Part shown: positions 32,802 through 42,428 of the stretch, in pieces
Layout of the letters: each line of letters begins with the position of its first letter
Numbering within the stretch: position 1 is the first letter of the stretch
Source: Ogataea parapolymorpha DL-1
Lineage: Eukaryota > Ascomycota > Pichiomycetes > Pichiales > Pichiaceae
DNA: 64,000 nucleotides
Reading direction: 5' to 3'
NCBI RefSeq assembly: GCF_000187245.1
Contig: NC_027863.1
Coordinates: forward strand, 742,735 to 806,734
The notes under the pieces: model-generated
Seen by the model: only the letters and a program-made list of their open reading frames with translations
The model's database searches: none
Told to the model about the DNA's origin: nothing
Made by a program: the position numbers and the translations under genes

Positions 32802-35051
32802 ATGGCTCCGATCAAGCGACGGACTTTCACTGGCTGTGACACCTGTCGAAATCGCAAGGTCAAGTGTGACGGTCGACGGCCGCAATGTTTGCGCTGCGAA
32901 AAGGCCAATGTCGAGTGTCTTGGGTACGGGATTCGTCTTCGCTTCTACGAGTATCTTATCGCTGGTCCGAGGGGCCTCGAGGTGAGTGGGGGCGGTCCTG
33001 TTGTCCAGCATCAGCGCAGGCATGTTCCCTTCATGACATTTCGCAATGGGTATTTATTTCCAGAGGACATGGACTCTGATTTGGACAAGATTGATAGCAG
33101 CGAGGAGAAATTCATAGGGCCCTTTGGAGTGTTCCGGTTAAATAAAGAAGACAGGGTGGAGCGGCCAGCCTTTGTTGCTGCGCCGTCGTCATTTGTTGCT
33201 CCATCCTTTGAGACAATTATTCCTCGGGAGCTGTGGCTGCACCCGCGGTTGCAAGTCGATGCGCTTTTGACGTACCGAACAATGATTGGAGATGCTATGG
33301 TCAACACCAACGATTGGGAGATGGTGAAGCGGGAGATTTTCGCCGAGTACTATGGCAGCACGCCTCGTAACAGGCTTGTGGACCGTATCATGTTGAGTGA
33401 TTCCGAAAATGAAGCCGTGACGGAAAGTTATCTGAAAAAATTAGTGTTGGAGCTGGGTCCTCAGAGCACGGGCGATGTATTTCTAGATTTTCTCGAGCAC
33501 CCCAAGACACGTGGCTGGATCCAGCAATTTACGCGTCAGTGTACTAGCCTGATGTTTGTGGCTTATAAAGGCAGCATTCTGGACAAGCTCGTGGTGCCGA
33601 CTCTGCTTCGAGACGTCGGCGAGTTGGTGGTGCAAAAAGCCCGGAAATCAGAACACAGCAATGTAATCTACTTGCTGAAACAGACTTTTGTGCTGCAGTC
33701 ACTTGCAATTTCGACGCTGGGCAGATACCAGGCGCTTTTTGACATTTCTGGGGAACACGAGAGCTCGATGTCTCTGCTGCGTGCGTTCATTTTTTTGCGT
33801 GAGGCTAGTTTGGCCAACCTGAGCCGTGCTCTGAGTCCATTGGTGACCATGAAGGGCGAGCGGCCGGAAGTGACGAACGACGAGCTGCTGGACGCGATTC
33901 TGCAGAACGGCATGATTGACCAGCTACTGATGGTGATTTTGATGGCCATCAAACAGGACGAGTCGATGAGCATATTCCATAACTACAAGTTTTTGCACGG
34001 TGTTGCGGGTGGCATCGGCAAGCTCCTTGAGACTCGCGAGCTGGAGAGCAGCACGAAAGACCTCATACTGTGGCTACGGTACCTGAATATGTTATTCAAG
34101 TCTACTTCGATCATCGATATTGAGAACTACCATTTAGAGGAGGAAAAATTGGACCTCAAGGAGGTGGCTCTGCCAACAGAGGACCCGACAAAAATCGAAA
34201 TCAAGCAGCTGGTCGTGGAGGAGAGCTGGGAAAACCTTCAGCTCAGCAACGTGCCGCGCAAGCTGGCGCAACGACCGCCTGTCGAGGACAAACCTCCGCG
34301 AAAATACGTGGTGCAATTTACCTATGGCCAGCAAATAGAGTCAGAAGACGACGAGGACGATGACAATGAAAACGAAGGCGAGCCCATTCAGTTCAAATTT
34401 CCTATTGCCGACCTCCCGTTCTCCCCAATCGAGCTCAATTTCGGAATCCCCCGCAGTCTTCTTGAACTGATGGAGCGCACTGTGGAGCTATCCGACCACA
34501 GAAATTATATTCTACGGAAAAAAGTGTATCCACGCAATTTCCCCAAACAGTGCTGCGACCTGGAAGAGGACCTGCGCAACTGGAAGCTTCCGTGGGTGCT
34601 GTACGAGCAGCGCGATGGCGTGCTGTATTTTTACAGCCCCGTGCACGAGAGCGTGTACCATCTGTCGGTGTGCTTTTACTACACCACGCTTATGTTTTTC
34701 TACCGCATAATTAAAGAGTCGCATCCCAACCAGCTGCAGAGCCACGTTGCGTCCACGCTGTACCATTTGGAGGCCCTGTGGAACTTGAAGCTACGGGTGC
34801 GTCGGACGGCCGATTTGCGTGTAAATCTGCCGTTTTGGTGCTTTTTCCTGTCTGGCTCCGACGCCCTGGACGAAGAGCTCCAGACCCGCTACGACATTCT
34901 TGGCCGCACGGCGTTCGACGCAGGCGACCGCTGGATCGGCAAACAGGCGCTCTTTGAGATTTGGCGCGGCCGCAACAGCAACGATGACGAGTTGCGTGTC
35001 GCTTCGTGGCTCGACCTGGTGAAATACTGGCAAATCGGTGGATACATGTAA
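32802..35051 (+). CDS. Zn2Cys6 transcription factor, Arg81-like
   Basis: Fungal zinc-cluster regulator of 749 residues. The N-terminal cluster TFTGCDTCRNRKVKCDGRR has the CX2CX6CX6CX2CX6C spacing with cysteines 12, 15, 22, 29, 32 and 39; together with the following CLGYGIRLRF it resembles Arg81 (TFTGCWTCRGRKVKCD...CxGYxIKLRW), the arginine-pathway sensor that works with Arg80 and Mcm1 in S. cerevisiae. The rest is the usual helical regulatory domain, with an acidic segment SEDDEDDDNENEGE near 515-530. Family members with the TFTGC-GY signature include paralogues of unknown role, so the exact orthologue is unsure. Stop lies 4 nt from that of convergent ARP4. Confidence 0.75.
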   Translation: MAPIKRRTFTGCDTCRNRKVKCDGRRPQCLRCEKANVECLGYGIRLRFYEYLIAGPRGLEVSGGGPVVQHQRRHVPFMTFRNGYLFPEDMDSDLDKIDSSEEKFIGPFGVFRLNKEDRVERPAFVAAPSSFVAPSFETIIPRELWLHPRLQVDALLTYRTMIGDAMVNTNDWEMVKREIFAEYYGSTPRNRLVDRIMLSDSENEAVTESYLKKLVLELGPQSTGDVFLDFLEHPKTRGWIQQFTRQCTSLMFVAYKGSILDKLVVPTLLRDVGELVVQKARKSEHSNVIYLLKQTFVLQSLAISTLGRYQALFDISGEHESSMSLLRAFIFLREASLANLSRALSPLVTMKGERPEVTNDELLDAILQNGMIDQLLMVILMAIKQDESMSIFHNYKFLHGVAGGIGKLLETRELESSTKDLILWLRYLNMLFKSTSIIDIENYHLEEEKLDLKEVALPTEDPTKIEIKQLVVEESWENLQLSNVPRKLAQRPPVEDKPPRKYVVQFTYGQQIESEDDEDDDNENEGEPIQFKFPIADLPFSPIELNFGIPRSLLELMERTVELSDHRNYILRKKVYPRNFPKQCCDLEEDLRNWKLPWVLYEQRDGVLYFYSPVHESVYHLSVCFYYTTLMFFYRIIKESHPNQLQSHVASTLYHLEALWNLKLRVRRTADLRVNLPFWCFFLSGSDALDEELQTRYDILGRTAFDAGDRWIGKQALFEIWRGRNSNDDELRVASWLDLVKYWQIGGYM

Positions 35052-35055
35052 TTTA

Positions 35056-36471
35056 TCATCTAAATCTATTGACAATTAGCTTTTCTGCCCCAACGGCGTC
35101 CAGCTCGCCTTTGCTGACCCACAGTTGGTGGAACGTCCCGAGCGATGACAAAATACTGCCCCCGACCCACGAGGCGTATCTTCGTTCTATGGTGTTTCCA
35201 GAAGCGTGGATCCTGATTTTGAGGCTAGGATTGGCCAGCGACAGCTCAGAGTGCAGTTTGGCGTTCAGTCCCGGCACGAGCGACGTGCTGCCGACGAGGA
35301 CAATGTTGTTGGCCAGTTGCGGCTTCAGATCGATGTCCAGCCGGTCCAGAACGGTCTGAACCAGCTTCAGCAGTCCAAAGCCCTTCTGGGCCTCGGCGGC
35401 ATCCTCCTCCGGCTTGTCCTTGTCGTCATCCTCTGGTTTCTTTGCTCTTCTCATAGGCACGTATTCCTTGCTGCTGGCCTCATTTGCGTTGCCCAAATGT
35501 TTGACAATATTCCCGTCTTCAGGCGTCTCCCAGCCCTTGACCGGCTTAGAGAGCGTTTCGAGCGGACTAAACAGCGAGTTGCTCAGTATGGTGCGGTCTT
35601 TTTTCGAAAATGGAACTGCAATGCCATCAGGCAGCTCAAACCACCGCACCTCGTCGTCGGCCTCCTTGGCCTCCTGGGTCTCCTCGTTGTCCTCGTCCAT
35701 ACAGTTTAGTAGCGTCTTCTTCATCTCCTGAAGAATCCTCAACTTGGAGTATTCGCGGAACGACTCAGCCACCTCGAAATCGTACTTCCGCTCCTCAAAT
35801 TGCGCCGTGGTCGTCTCAGATTCCCAATGAACTATTTTTTTCGATTTAATCATGTAATGAGGCCGCAACGCGATCTTCTTGTCTTCTAGAAACTGCTCAA
35901 ACTGCTGGTTCAAAAAAGCCCCCGCATACCGCGTGCCCATGACCTGATTTTTCAGACACAACCCGTCCACGATGGGTGTCACGGTGACCAGATCATGGCC
36001 AACGTCCACCACGAGACAGTTGGGACGGCCGTGCGCAAAAGACACTGTCGTTGGCTGTTTCACAAGGTAGAAGGCAGGGAACTTGTGTTTTTCCAAAAAC
36101 AGCTTCAGCGCGTTGACTTTGCTCTCGTAAGAGCTCATGGTGGACTCGGTTAGCAGCACGGGCTGTTGAGTAGGATCGATGTCCAGTTTCTTAAACATGT
36201 ACTCCAATTGTGCCTCGAAGCCTTCCCAGTCGACCACGGCGTTGTTTTCGACTATGTGCTTGATTTCGAGGCCTTTCTGGGGCAATAACAACAAACTCTC
36301 GTCGAAAATGCGTCTCTTGTTGCCGTCTGCGTCGACCAGGCCATAATACGACGGAAGCACCATGCTGGGTGAGTCGTAGCCCGCATAGCCAATCTTCGTC
36401 TGGTACGATCCCGGGTCGATCACAATGGCGTTGATCTCGTCTGCTCCGTAAACCTGTGGCGCGGCGGTCAT
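35056..36471 (-). CDS. ARP4: Actin-related protein 4, chromatin-modifier subunit
   Basis: Nuclear actin-related protein shared by the NuA4 acetyltransferase and the INO80 and SWR1 remodellers. The 471-residue product (S. cerevisiae Arp4: 489) shows the actin fold with Arp4 features: YGADEINAIVIDPGSYQTKIGYAG at the start, PVLLTESTMSSYESK, LVVDVGHDLVTVTPIVDG for the second phosphate loop, KNQVMGTRYAGAFLN, and NNIVLVGSTSLVPGL near the end. An acidic insert (KKPEDDDKDKPEEDAAEAQ, about 370-390) lies in the loop where Arp4 carries its insertion. The frame is open upstream of the chosen ATG (36471) but without another ATG. Confidence 0.94.
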   Translation of the reverse strand: MTAAPQVYGADEINAIVIDPGSYQTKIGYAGYDSPSMVLPSYYGLVDADGNKRRIFDESLLLLPQKGLEIKHIVENNAVVDWEGFEAQLEYMFKKLDIDPTQQPVLLTESTMSSYESKVNALKLFLEKHKFPAFYLVKQPTTVSFAHGRPNCLVVDVGHDLVTVTPIVDGLCLKNQVMGTRYAGAFLNQQFEQFLEDKKIALRPHYMIKSKKIVHWESETTTAQFEERKYDFEVAESFREYSKLRILQEMKKTLLNCMDEDNEETQEAKEADDEVRWFELPDGIAVPFSKKDRTILSNSLFSPLETLSKPVKGWETPEDGNIVKHLGNANEASSKEYVPMRRAKKPEDDDKDKPEEDAAEAQKGFGLLKLVQTVLDRLDIDLKPQLANNIVLVGSTSLVPGLNAKLHSELSLANPSLKIRIHASGNTIERRYASWVGGSILSSLGTFHQLWVSKGELDAVGAEKLIVNRFR

Positions 36472-36555
36472 GGAAGTAAATAAAATACACAAATGGAAAA
36501 TTAATTAGAAAAAATATTAATGCTATAGTGTGCCTTCATTTATTTCTATATTTCT

Positions 36556-38103
36556 CTACAAACTGACATTCACTTCGGTGTCGACCAGATCGATCAAAAA
36601 TTGTAGCTCCAGCTTGCGTCTGCTTTCGACCAGCCAATCGTCGGCAAGTCTTCTTGCCCAGCCCTTCATGTTGGACACCTCCTCGACGGCGTTGTCCAGC
36701 TCGTTCTTGACAAGATAAGTGTTCACTCTGGCGATCACGGACTCGATGTCGTTGCCAATGAGCTCATCTTCGGTTTTGACAGGCTTGCCAGACTTGGCAA
36801 ATAGCAATTTCGAAAAGACCAGCGACGAGATGTGGCCAACAAGACCGGCGTTCGGTGGAAGCAGAGACACAGATCTCAGCTCTGGCAAAAGCAGCTCCCA
36901 TCTGGAGATCAGTTGGGATTGAGTTAGCACCCCGCCGCTTCTCAAAAGCTTGTCGTTCGATGGCAGAGCAGCCACAGCCTCCGTGATCAGTTGGTTGTCC
37001 AGAGGAGCAACGAGCTGTTTCAGTTTGGTCAGCTCGGCAACAAGCTCTTCGCCGCGTTTCGGAGAGGTTTCGTTCGTGGAAAGCAGTCTTTGCAACGAGC
37101 TAATACTTTTCTTGATTTCTTTGTACGAGAGGTACGCTCCGGCACTCTTGCCGAGCTCGAGCTCGTATTTTTCAATCTCGGCCACTCTGGCGGCCAAAGC
37201 GTCCAATCCCTTGAGTTTTGCATTTCTCTCCGAATCGATCTTCTCGCTGATCACCTTGTTGAACTCGTCGATGGCTGCCAACTTCGTCTGCTCTATCAGG
37301 TTGGCCGCCTCGAGCTCGATCTTCTGTCTGGCGGCCTCCACCTCGACTCTCAGTTGCTGTAAATGACGTTCCTCAATCTGCTTCTTGGCCTCTTCCAGCT
37401 TTTGCACAAACTCCTCGGTCAGCTCGACCTCCTTCTGGCTCAGCTGAGCTTTTAGCTTGTCGTCGAGACTGGCCTGTTCCTGGCTCTTGGATAAGCTGAT
37501 GGCGCGGTATTTCTCGGCCAACAGCAGCAGGCTCTTCTGCAATGATTCCACAACTTTGTGGTTCTCAAAACTGGTCACCTTCAAGTTCAATGCGGCAATC
37601 AGCTCGTTCAAAGCATTGACAGTGCTGTCGATCACCTCGTCGCCAGACTCGAGATGCAAAAGCGGCAGACTGCGGCCCACGGCCACTTCTGTGGAGCCGG
37701 CGGCAGGGGCCTCCTTCAATTCAACCTTGTCGCTCTGAACACCCTGTTTGGGAATTGTAATGGTCTTCTCCAGACCCAGCTTCTCCTTCACCTCGGCAAA
37801 CGAGTCATTGACCCTCGAGAAGGGGTTCAGTAGCTCGTCCTTGTGGTATAGGTAGTAGTCAATGGTCGACACCACCGAGTCACCGAATGGAACGTAGTCC
37901 TCAAACAGATCCTGCACAGTGTCATTTTTCGTGGCAATGAAGCCTCCTCCAAGGTAGAACGTTGCCGTCAACATGGACAGCCGGAACAGGAACCTTCTAA
38001 ATGGCCGCGACTTTTTGGCGCTCTTGATTGGTATGGTGGACTGCAATCTAACGCCATACATCGCCTGACGCGCGGCAGGATGGAATTTGGCTGCCCTAAA
38101 CAT
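36556..38103 (-). CDS. MIC60: MICOS subunit Mic60 (mitofilin)
   Basis: Core component of the MICOS complex that shapes mitochondrial crista junctions. The 515-residue product (540 in S. cerevisiae) begins with an Arg/Lys-rich presequence (MFRAAKFHPAARQAMYGVRLQS), then a single transmembrane helix (about 42-58, FRLSMLTATFYLGGGFIA), an intermembrane-space region FEDYVPFGDSVVSTIDYYLY that is a Mic60 hallmark, a coiled coil (about 190-320), and the C-terminal mitofilin signature including ARRLADDWLVESRRKLELQFLIDLV. Divergently placed 118 nt from the SET-domain gene's stop on the same strand; no interruption. Confidence 0.94.
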   Translation of the reverse strand: MFRAAKFHPAARQAMYGVRLQSTIPIKSAKKSRPFRRFLFRLSMLTATFYLGGGFIATKNDTVQDLFEDYVPFGDSVVSTIDYYLYHKDELLNPFSRVNDSFAEVKEKLGLEKTITIPKQGVQSDKVELKEAPAAGSTEVAVGRSLPLLHLESGDEVIDSTVNALNELIAALNLKVTSFENHKVVESLQKSLLLLAEKYRAISLSKSQEQASLDDKLKAQLSQKEVELTEEFVQKLEEAKKQIEERHLQQLRVEVEAARQKIELEAANLIEQTKLAAIDEFNKVISEKIDSERNAKLKGLDALAARVAEIEKYELELGKSAGAYLSYKEIKKSISSLQRLLSTNETSPKRGEELVAELTKLKQLVAPLDNQLITEAVAALPSNDKLLRSGGVLTQSQLISRWELLLPELRSVSLLPPNAGLVGHISSLVFSKLLFAKSGKPVKTEDELIGNDIESVIARVNTYLVKNELDNAVEEVSNMKGWARRLADDWLVESRRKLELQFLIDLVDTEVNVSL

Positions 38104-38221
38104 GAATATTATGAGGGTCGATGAAGTGTTTGTTTGTCCAATTGGAAAATTTTGTTTTGGGGTGATTACATCAGCGAAACGTTAATTTTTGGGGGGGCCA
38201 AGTAGGGATATTATTTACAGA

Positions 38222-39520
38222 TTAATAGTTTAGTTTGGCAATGCACTTGTCCAGGATGCGGTTCTCGTTGTCTCTGATGCAACGGATATGGGCCGCGGTA
38301 GTTGCATCTTGAACTGTAATCGGGACGTCGGGCAATTTTCTCTGCGCACACCATTGCTGAATGAGTCGTCTGGCAGAAGGGGTCAGTCTATTGAGCCGAG
38401 ACCGCGACAACGTCTTGCCCGGGGCAGTGAAGAGCTTGGCCACACAGCACAGCTGCGGCGACGGCGTGCCATTGGCATTAATATAGCATTCTAGAAGCCA
38501 TGGCTGCTCGCTCTGACGCGACCACCACCTGAGACGCCTGGAGATGGCAGGGTTGACCCGTTTTCTATGTGCAGACACCTGTTTTCCCAGACAGACGGTG
38601 TCATACGGATTATCTTCGACACAGAAGGCGTACCTTGCAAGCAGCTCAGCGTTTGATAAGGGACCGTAGGTGTTGAATATTTCTGTGTTTGGCACAATGC
38701 TCGTGTGACTAACAATATCGCATAATTCGGAGTTTTCATCCTTATCTTTGTCCTGTGCGTCTGGCAGCAAGTCAGTGGCCTGAGGATCTTCAAAGTCGCC
38801 AGATTCGTCGAATTCGTCGTCGGAGTCATCGCTGCCGTGGCCACAGTCCAGCTTGCCACAGTCAGGACACACCTCTGCAAGAGCCTCAAAATGCACAGAC
38901 CCCTGGCCATCAGGGTGGTGGTTGAAAAGATCAGCGCCAGGAACCAGGCCCGAAAGATGGAAATGGTCGATCTCAAACGCTCGAGACGCCACGGCCAGAA
39001 CCACGGCCGCAAACTTCGAAAGGTCGGCCAACTCAGCAGGTGCAGGTATCATGGGTGCATGCTGATCCGCAAAGCGTCTGGCCAGCTCATAATGCGCAAC
39101 AAGCTCTGTATTGTCCAGAACGCCCATGAGATCAGCCTCCGTGCCAGCCAATAGAGACTTGGCGTGCGTGCCCCACATACAGGGTGGCAGCATCGCACCA
39201 GCAAGGTTTATGGAGTTAATGTAATCAGACCACGGACTAGCTGCACCAACGTTTTTCTCGTATAGAAAGGCAATCACTAAGGCGTGCATCCCGAAGATCT
39301 GGGCGTCGCAGAGAAGGTTGGCTATACACGAATTATGTGCAGATAAGATAGACGATTTGGGAACGCTGAGCAACACTGTACCAGGCTCGATGGGCCGCGT
39401 GGCGAACACACCCACGCCATTCTGAGTGTGCCGGACCTGTAAATCTGAGTGCCAAAAACTCTTGTTATGTGGCTGTTGCAGCCAAAAAATAACCTTGCTA
39501 GGGTCGATCGTTGATGTCAT
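38222..39520 (-). CDS. SET-domain protein lysine methyltransferase, Rkm3-like
   Basis: RuBisCO-methyltransferase-type SET enzyme; yeast members (Rkm1-4) methylate lysines of ribosomal proteins, and Rkm3 acts on Rpl42. The 432-residue protein has NGVGVFATRPIEPGTVLLSVPKS at the SET start, the iSET helices, LVPGADLFNHHP (family: the D-x-x-NH cofactor motif) and FNTYGPLSNAELLARYAFC (family: NxYGxxxNxxLLxxYGF with the catalytic Tyr). Inserted between these is an acidic loop (about 225-265) beside a Cys-rich turn CPDCGKLDCGH, which could bind zinc. C-terminal about 130 residues follow the substrate-binding helical domain. Rkm3 is my best match; other SETD-type members cannot be excluded. Confidence 0.7.
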   Translation of the reverse strand: MTSTIDPSKVIFWLQQPHNKSFWHSDLQVRHTQNGVGVFATRPIEPGTVLLSVPKSSILSAHNSCIANLLCDAQIFGMHALVIAFLYEKNVGAASPWSDYINSINLAGAMLPPCMWGTHAKSLLAGTEADLMGVLDNTELVAHYELARRFADQHAPMIPAPAELADLSKFAAVVLAVASRAFEIDHFHLSGLVPGADLFNHHPDGQGSVHFEALAEVCPDCGKLDCGHGSDDSDDEFDESGDFEDPQATDLLPDAQDKDKDENSELCDIVSHTSIVPNTEIFNTYGPLSNAELLARYAFCVEDNPYDTVCLGKQVSAHRKRVNPAISRRLRWWSRQSEQPWLLECYINANGTPSPQLCCVAKLFTAPGKTLSRSRLNRLTPSARRLIQQWCAQRKLPDVPITVQDATTAAHIRCIRDNENRILDKCIAKLNY

Positions 39521-39897
39521 AAAGATTGCGGAAAAAATTTCAAATTACTTGCAACAGGCGATTTAGATCTGCATGCTAGCGGGCTTACATTTGCCGGGCG
39601 TTAAGGTTTATACTTCCTGGATCAGCGCGTTGGCCGAAAACGACAACCACGCCCTCTGCTTGCTCTGCATAATACGCAATGTTTCGAAAGGGGTACCCTC
39701 GCATGGGTAAATTAGGACAATCTTTATTAATCAGGAACACGGTTTACCTAAGCGAACAATAAAAATTTTCTATTGAATCAGTTTCTTGCCTTTTTCGTCA
39801 TGTCCGGTCCATTTCTTTTTATTTAAGAGTACAGCCATCTCTAGCATACCTTGTTTTTCTATAATTATCTTGTCCCCTTCCTCTCGCTTTCTCAACC
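39521..39897. other. Intergenic region between the SET gene and SLY41
   Basis: 377 nt of divergent promoter. It contains a GGGTACCC palindrome near 39688, CCCCTT just before SLY41 and A/T-rich leaders, but no recognisable RNA, small gene or strong factor site. Confidence 0.5.
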
Positions 39898-41223
39898 ATG
39901 CTCTTAGTATTTGGCCGGCCAAGTATCCAGAAGCTACGCAGCTCCGTTCAGGAGCTGTTTACCAACGTATCTCCGCTGCTGCCCCTTATTGATTGGAAAT
40001 TGTGCTTGCTATGCGCGGTCTGGTACACGGTCAGTGTTGTATCGTCAAACAGCACAAAATCCATCTTGCGCAACTTCGACTACCCAGTGACGCTCACAGA
40101 GCTCCAGTTCATCATCAACGCCGCCTACTGTTTCCTTACCGTGGCATTTGTCAAGAAATATGACGCCATGTTTGCATCTCACCGTCATCATCTCAACCCT
40201 AACTCTCTGTACGCAGGCAAGGAGTCCACGTCGCTGTTGGACAAATTTCCCAAGGGCACGTTCCCAGTGGAGCTCAACCGCTACGGCTACACCCTCACAG
40301 ACTTTCTGACCCCCACGCTCTTTGTTTTGAAAACAACGCTCCCAATGGGAATGTTCCAGTTCGTGGGCCACATCGCGTCGCACAAGGCGACCTCAGTCAT
40401 CCCCGTTTCTTTAGTTCACACGATTAAGGCACTTTCGCCTTTGACCACCGTTTTAATCTACCGTTTCATGTTCAAGCAGAAGTTTGGAAGCAAGACGTAC
40501 TTGACCCTGCTTCCTCTGATGGTCGGTGTCATGTTGTCCTGCGTGAAAAACAACAAAATCACCGCCGACTCGGAGTTCTTCTACACCGGTTGCGTGTTTG
40601 CATTCGTTTCCATGCTCATTTTTGTTTCGCAAAACATTTTTGCCAAGAAAATTCTAACTTTCGAGACCAAGGACCTCAAGAACGATTATTTCACCCACAG
40701 TCTCAACTACAAGGTCGTCAAGAGCGAGTCGGCCACATCCACGCCCATGCTCCCTATTGCGATGACTCCAAAACACATCAGTCCGCCGGTCACACCTTTG
40801 TTGGGCAATTCATCGCAGTCTCTCAACAAATTGGTGATCAACTCCGAGAAGAAACTCGACAAGATGTCGGTGCTGTTCCACTGCTCGTTTGTGGGCTTTG
40901 TGCTGACGCTACCGCTGTATCTGCTGTCGGAGTTCTCGTCAGACTCGGGTTTTTCTCTCGCAAAGATCGACCGCTACGTGGCCGGCCTTATTCTCGTCAA
41001 CGGACTCTCCCATTTCATGCAGAGTGTGGTCGCCTTCCAAATACTCGGAATGGTGAGTCCGATCAACTACAGCATCGCCAACATCCTCAAACGGATCATC
41101 ATCATCAGCTGCTCGATCCTGGTGGAGGGAACAAAACTCAGCGCAGTCCAGTGGACAGGACTCGCACTTACATTCATTGGGCTCTACTGCTACGACAAAT
41201 GGGGCGTGCAGCGTAAGCAGTGA
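39898..41223 (+). CDS. SLY41: Sly41-like transporter of the triose-phosphate/nucleotide-sugar family
   Basis: Multi-spanning membrane protein of the TPT/NST (DMT) superfamily; S. cerevisiae Sly41 is a multicopy suppressor of Ypt1 loss and is placed in ER-Golgi membranes. The 441-residue product (453 in S. cerevisiae) has about ten hydrophobic helices. Family marks are WYTVSVVSSNSTKSIL at TM1, LTELQFIINAAYC, PMGMFQFVGHIASHKATSVIPVSLVHTIKALSPLTTV in two pieces across TM4-5, and FVSQNIFAKKIL. A Ser/Pro-rich loop (about 280-315) separates the halves, and the end carries INYSIANILKRIIII. Its ATG is preceded by a pyrimidine-rich leader. Confidence 0.9.
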   Translation: MLLVFGRPSIQKLRSSVQELFTNVSPLLPLIDWKLCLLCAVWYTVSVVSSNSTKSILRNFDYPVTLTELQFIINAAYCFLTVAFVKKYDAMFASHRHHLNPNSLYAGKESTSLLDKFPKGTFPVELNRYGYTLTDFLTPTLFVLKTTLPMGMFQFVGHIASHKATSVIPVSLVHTIKALSPLTTVLIYRFMFKQKFGSKTYLTLLPLMVGVMLSCVKNNKITADSEFFYTGCVFAFVSMLIFVSQNIFAKKILTFETKDLKNDYFTHSLNYKVVKSESATSTPMLPIAMTPKHISPPVTPLLGNSSQSLNKLVINSEKKLDKMSVLFHCSFVGFVLTLPLYLLSEFSSDSGFSLAKIDRYVAGLILVNGLSHFMQSVVAFQILGMVSPINYSIANILKRIIIISCSILVEGTKLSAVQWTGLALTFIGLYCYDKWGVQRKQ

Positions 41224-41296
41224 GCCGGCTCGTGATATCCAGCATCAGACTTTCAAGATAGCCAAGATTATAAGTAATCACTTTAATAGTATTTAT

Positions 41297-42208
41297 TCAG
41301 TGTCCAGCAGGTTTTTCACCCGTAAGCTCAGCAACAAACTCCTTGGCATAGTCTCCCAGAGTCACCATGCACACCGTTTGCCAGACTCCCAGCATAACTC
41401 TTGGAGTCACGCCTCTGTACAGACCTTTGATACCGTTGTTCGAATAAATGTACTTGGCTGCGCCAAGAACGTTCAGATTTTTCGGCCGGTTAGGGTCTTT
41501 GGTCTGCGACTGCATCTCGACCCTGATCACCTCGATCGGCTGGTTCCAGGCAGAGAGACCTCCACCAACCACAGACGACAGGATTCTCTCGCCAGCTCCC
41601 AGCTTCTCGTCCTTGCTCTTACCGGTCACCGACCTGATGCTGTCCTCTGCAAGTCGCGAAAGACCAAATCTCGAACCCCAATTAGTCATCTGTCTGATGG
41701 CCACGGCATTGACACCCTTGTTGATGCCTCTGATACCGTCTTTGGCAAAGATCTCCTTGAAGACCTCGAAAGTGCTCTTAACAGGAGCTCCAGCTGCAGC
41801 GGCCTTGTGACGCGTGATCTCCACGGTCTTCATGCACGTGCAGAATCCCATTGTCAGGTATGCTTGGAACAAACCACCAGTGATTCCTCCACCAATTCCA
41901 GACACAAACGGAGACGCTCCCAGCACTTTGAGACGGTATTCGGCCTCCGAAGAGACAAACAGCAGCACGGCACCCTTGGTGCTGGCCTCAATCCAGGCCC
42001 ATGGGATCAGGCCCTGGTAGAAACCATACATTCCTCCACGCGACCAGACGTGTTTGGTGGCCTGGAAAATGGTGAGCGACCGGTTGGCGGCCATAGTTGT
42101 TTTGACCACCTCCAAAGGCTGGCCCAGCGTAGTGACCTCAAACATGTTGAGACCTGCTCCAAGCAGGATGTTCGAAAAAGAAATGGGTTTCTTCTGGACC
42201 TCGCTCAT
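41297..42208 (-). CDS. YHM2: Mitochondrial citrate/2-oxoglutarate carrier
   Basis: Yhm2 exports citrate in exchange for 2-oxoglutarate across the inner mitochondrial membrane and feeds cytosolic NADPH; it was also linked to mtDNA maintenance. The 303-residue product (314 in S. cerevisiae) has three carrier repeats, but the signatures are degenerate in the way typical of Yhm2: GQPLEVVKTTMA, a poor second repeat MKTVEITRHKAAA, and NQPIEVIRVEMQSQ. FEVTTLGQPLEVVKTTMAANR and GFYQGLIPWAWIEASTKG are recognisable. The ATG at 42208 (MSEVQKKPISFSN) is chosen; the frame upstream has no other ATG in a good position. Divergent from the desaturase across 220 nt; convergent with SLY41. Confidence 0.92.
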   Translation of the reverse strand: MSEVQKKPISFSNILLGAGLNMFEVTTLGQPLEVVKTTMAANRSLTIFQATKHVWSRGGMYGFYQGLIPWAWIEASTKGAVLLFVSSEAEYRLKVLGASPFVSGIGGGITGGLFQAYLTMGFCTCMKTVEITRHKAAAAGAPVKSTFEVFKEIFAKDGIRGINKGVNAVAIRQMTNWGSRFGLSRLAEDSIRSVTGKSKDEKLGAGERILSSVVGGGLSAWNQPIEVIRVEMQSQTKDPNRPKNLNVLGAAKYIYSNNGIKGLYRGVTPRVMLGVWQTVCMVTLGDYAKEFVAELTGEKPAGH

Positions 42209-42428
42209 GCTGCGTTGATAAATATGGAGAATTAAAAATAAAATCAAAAAATGGACGGAAAAAGCACTGCAAATCCTTACACCACCCAAAAACCCATCTT
42301 TCCTCAGCCAGGCCCAACAAAATCCAAATCTGGTAGATTCACTTAAATTTTTTTTTAGTGGGGGCAGGGCAGACAGTCAGACCAGGTGATAAATTAGTTT
42401 TCTTTTGATCAGGAGAATTATCAAGAAT

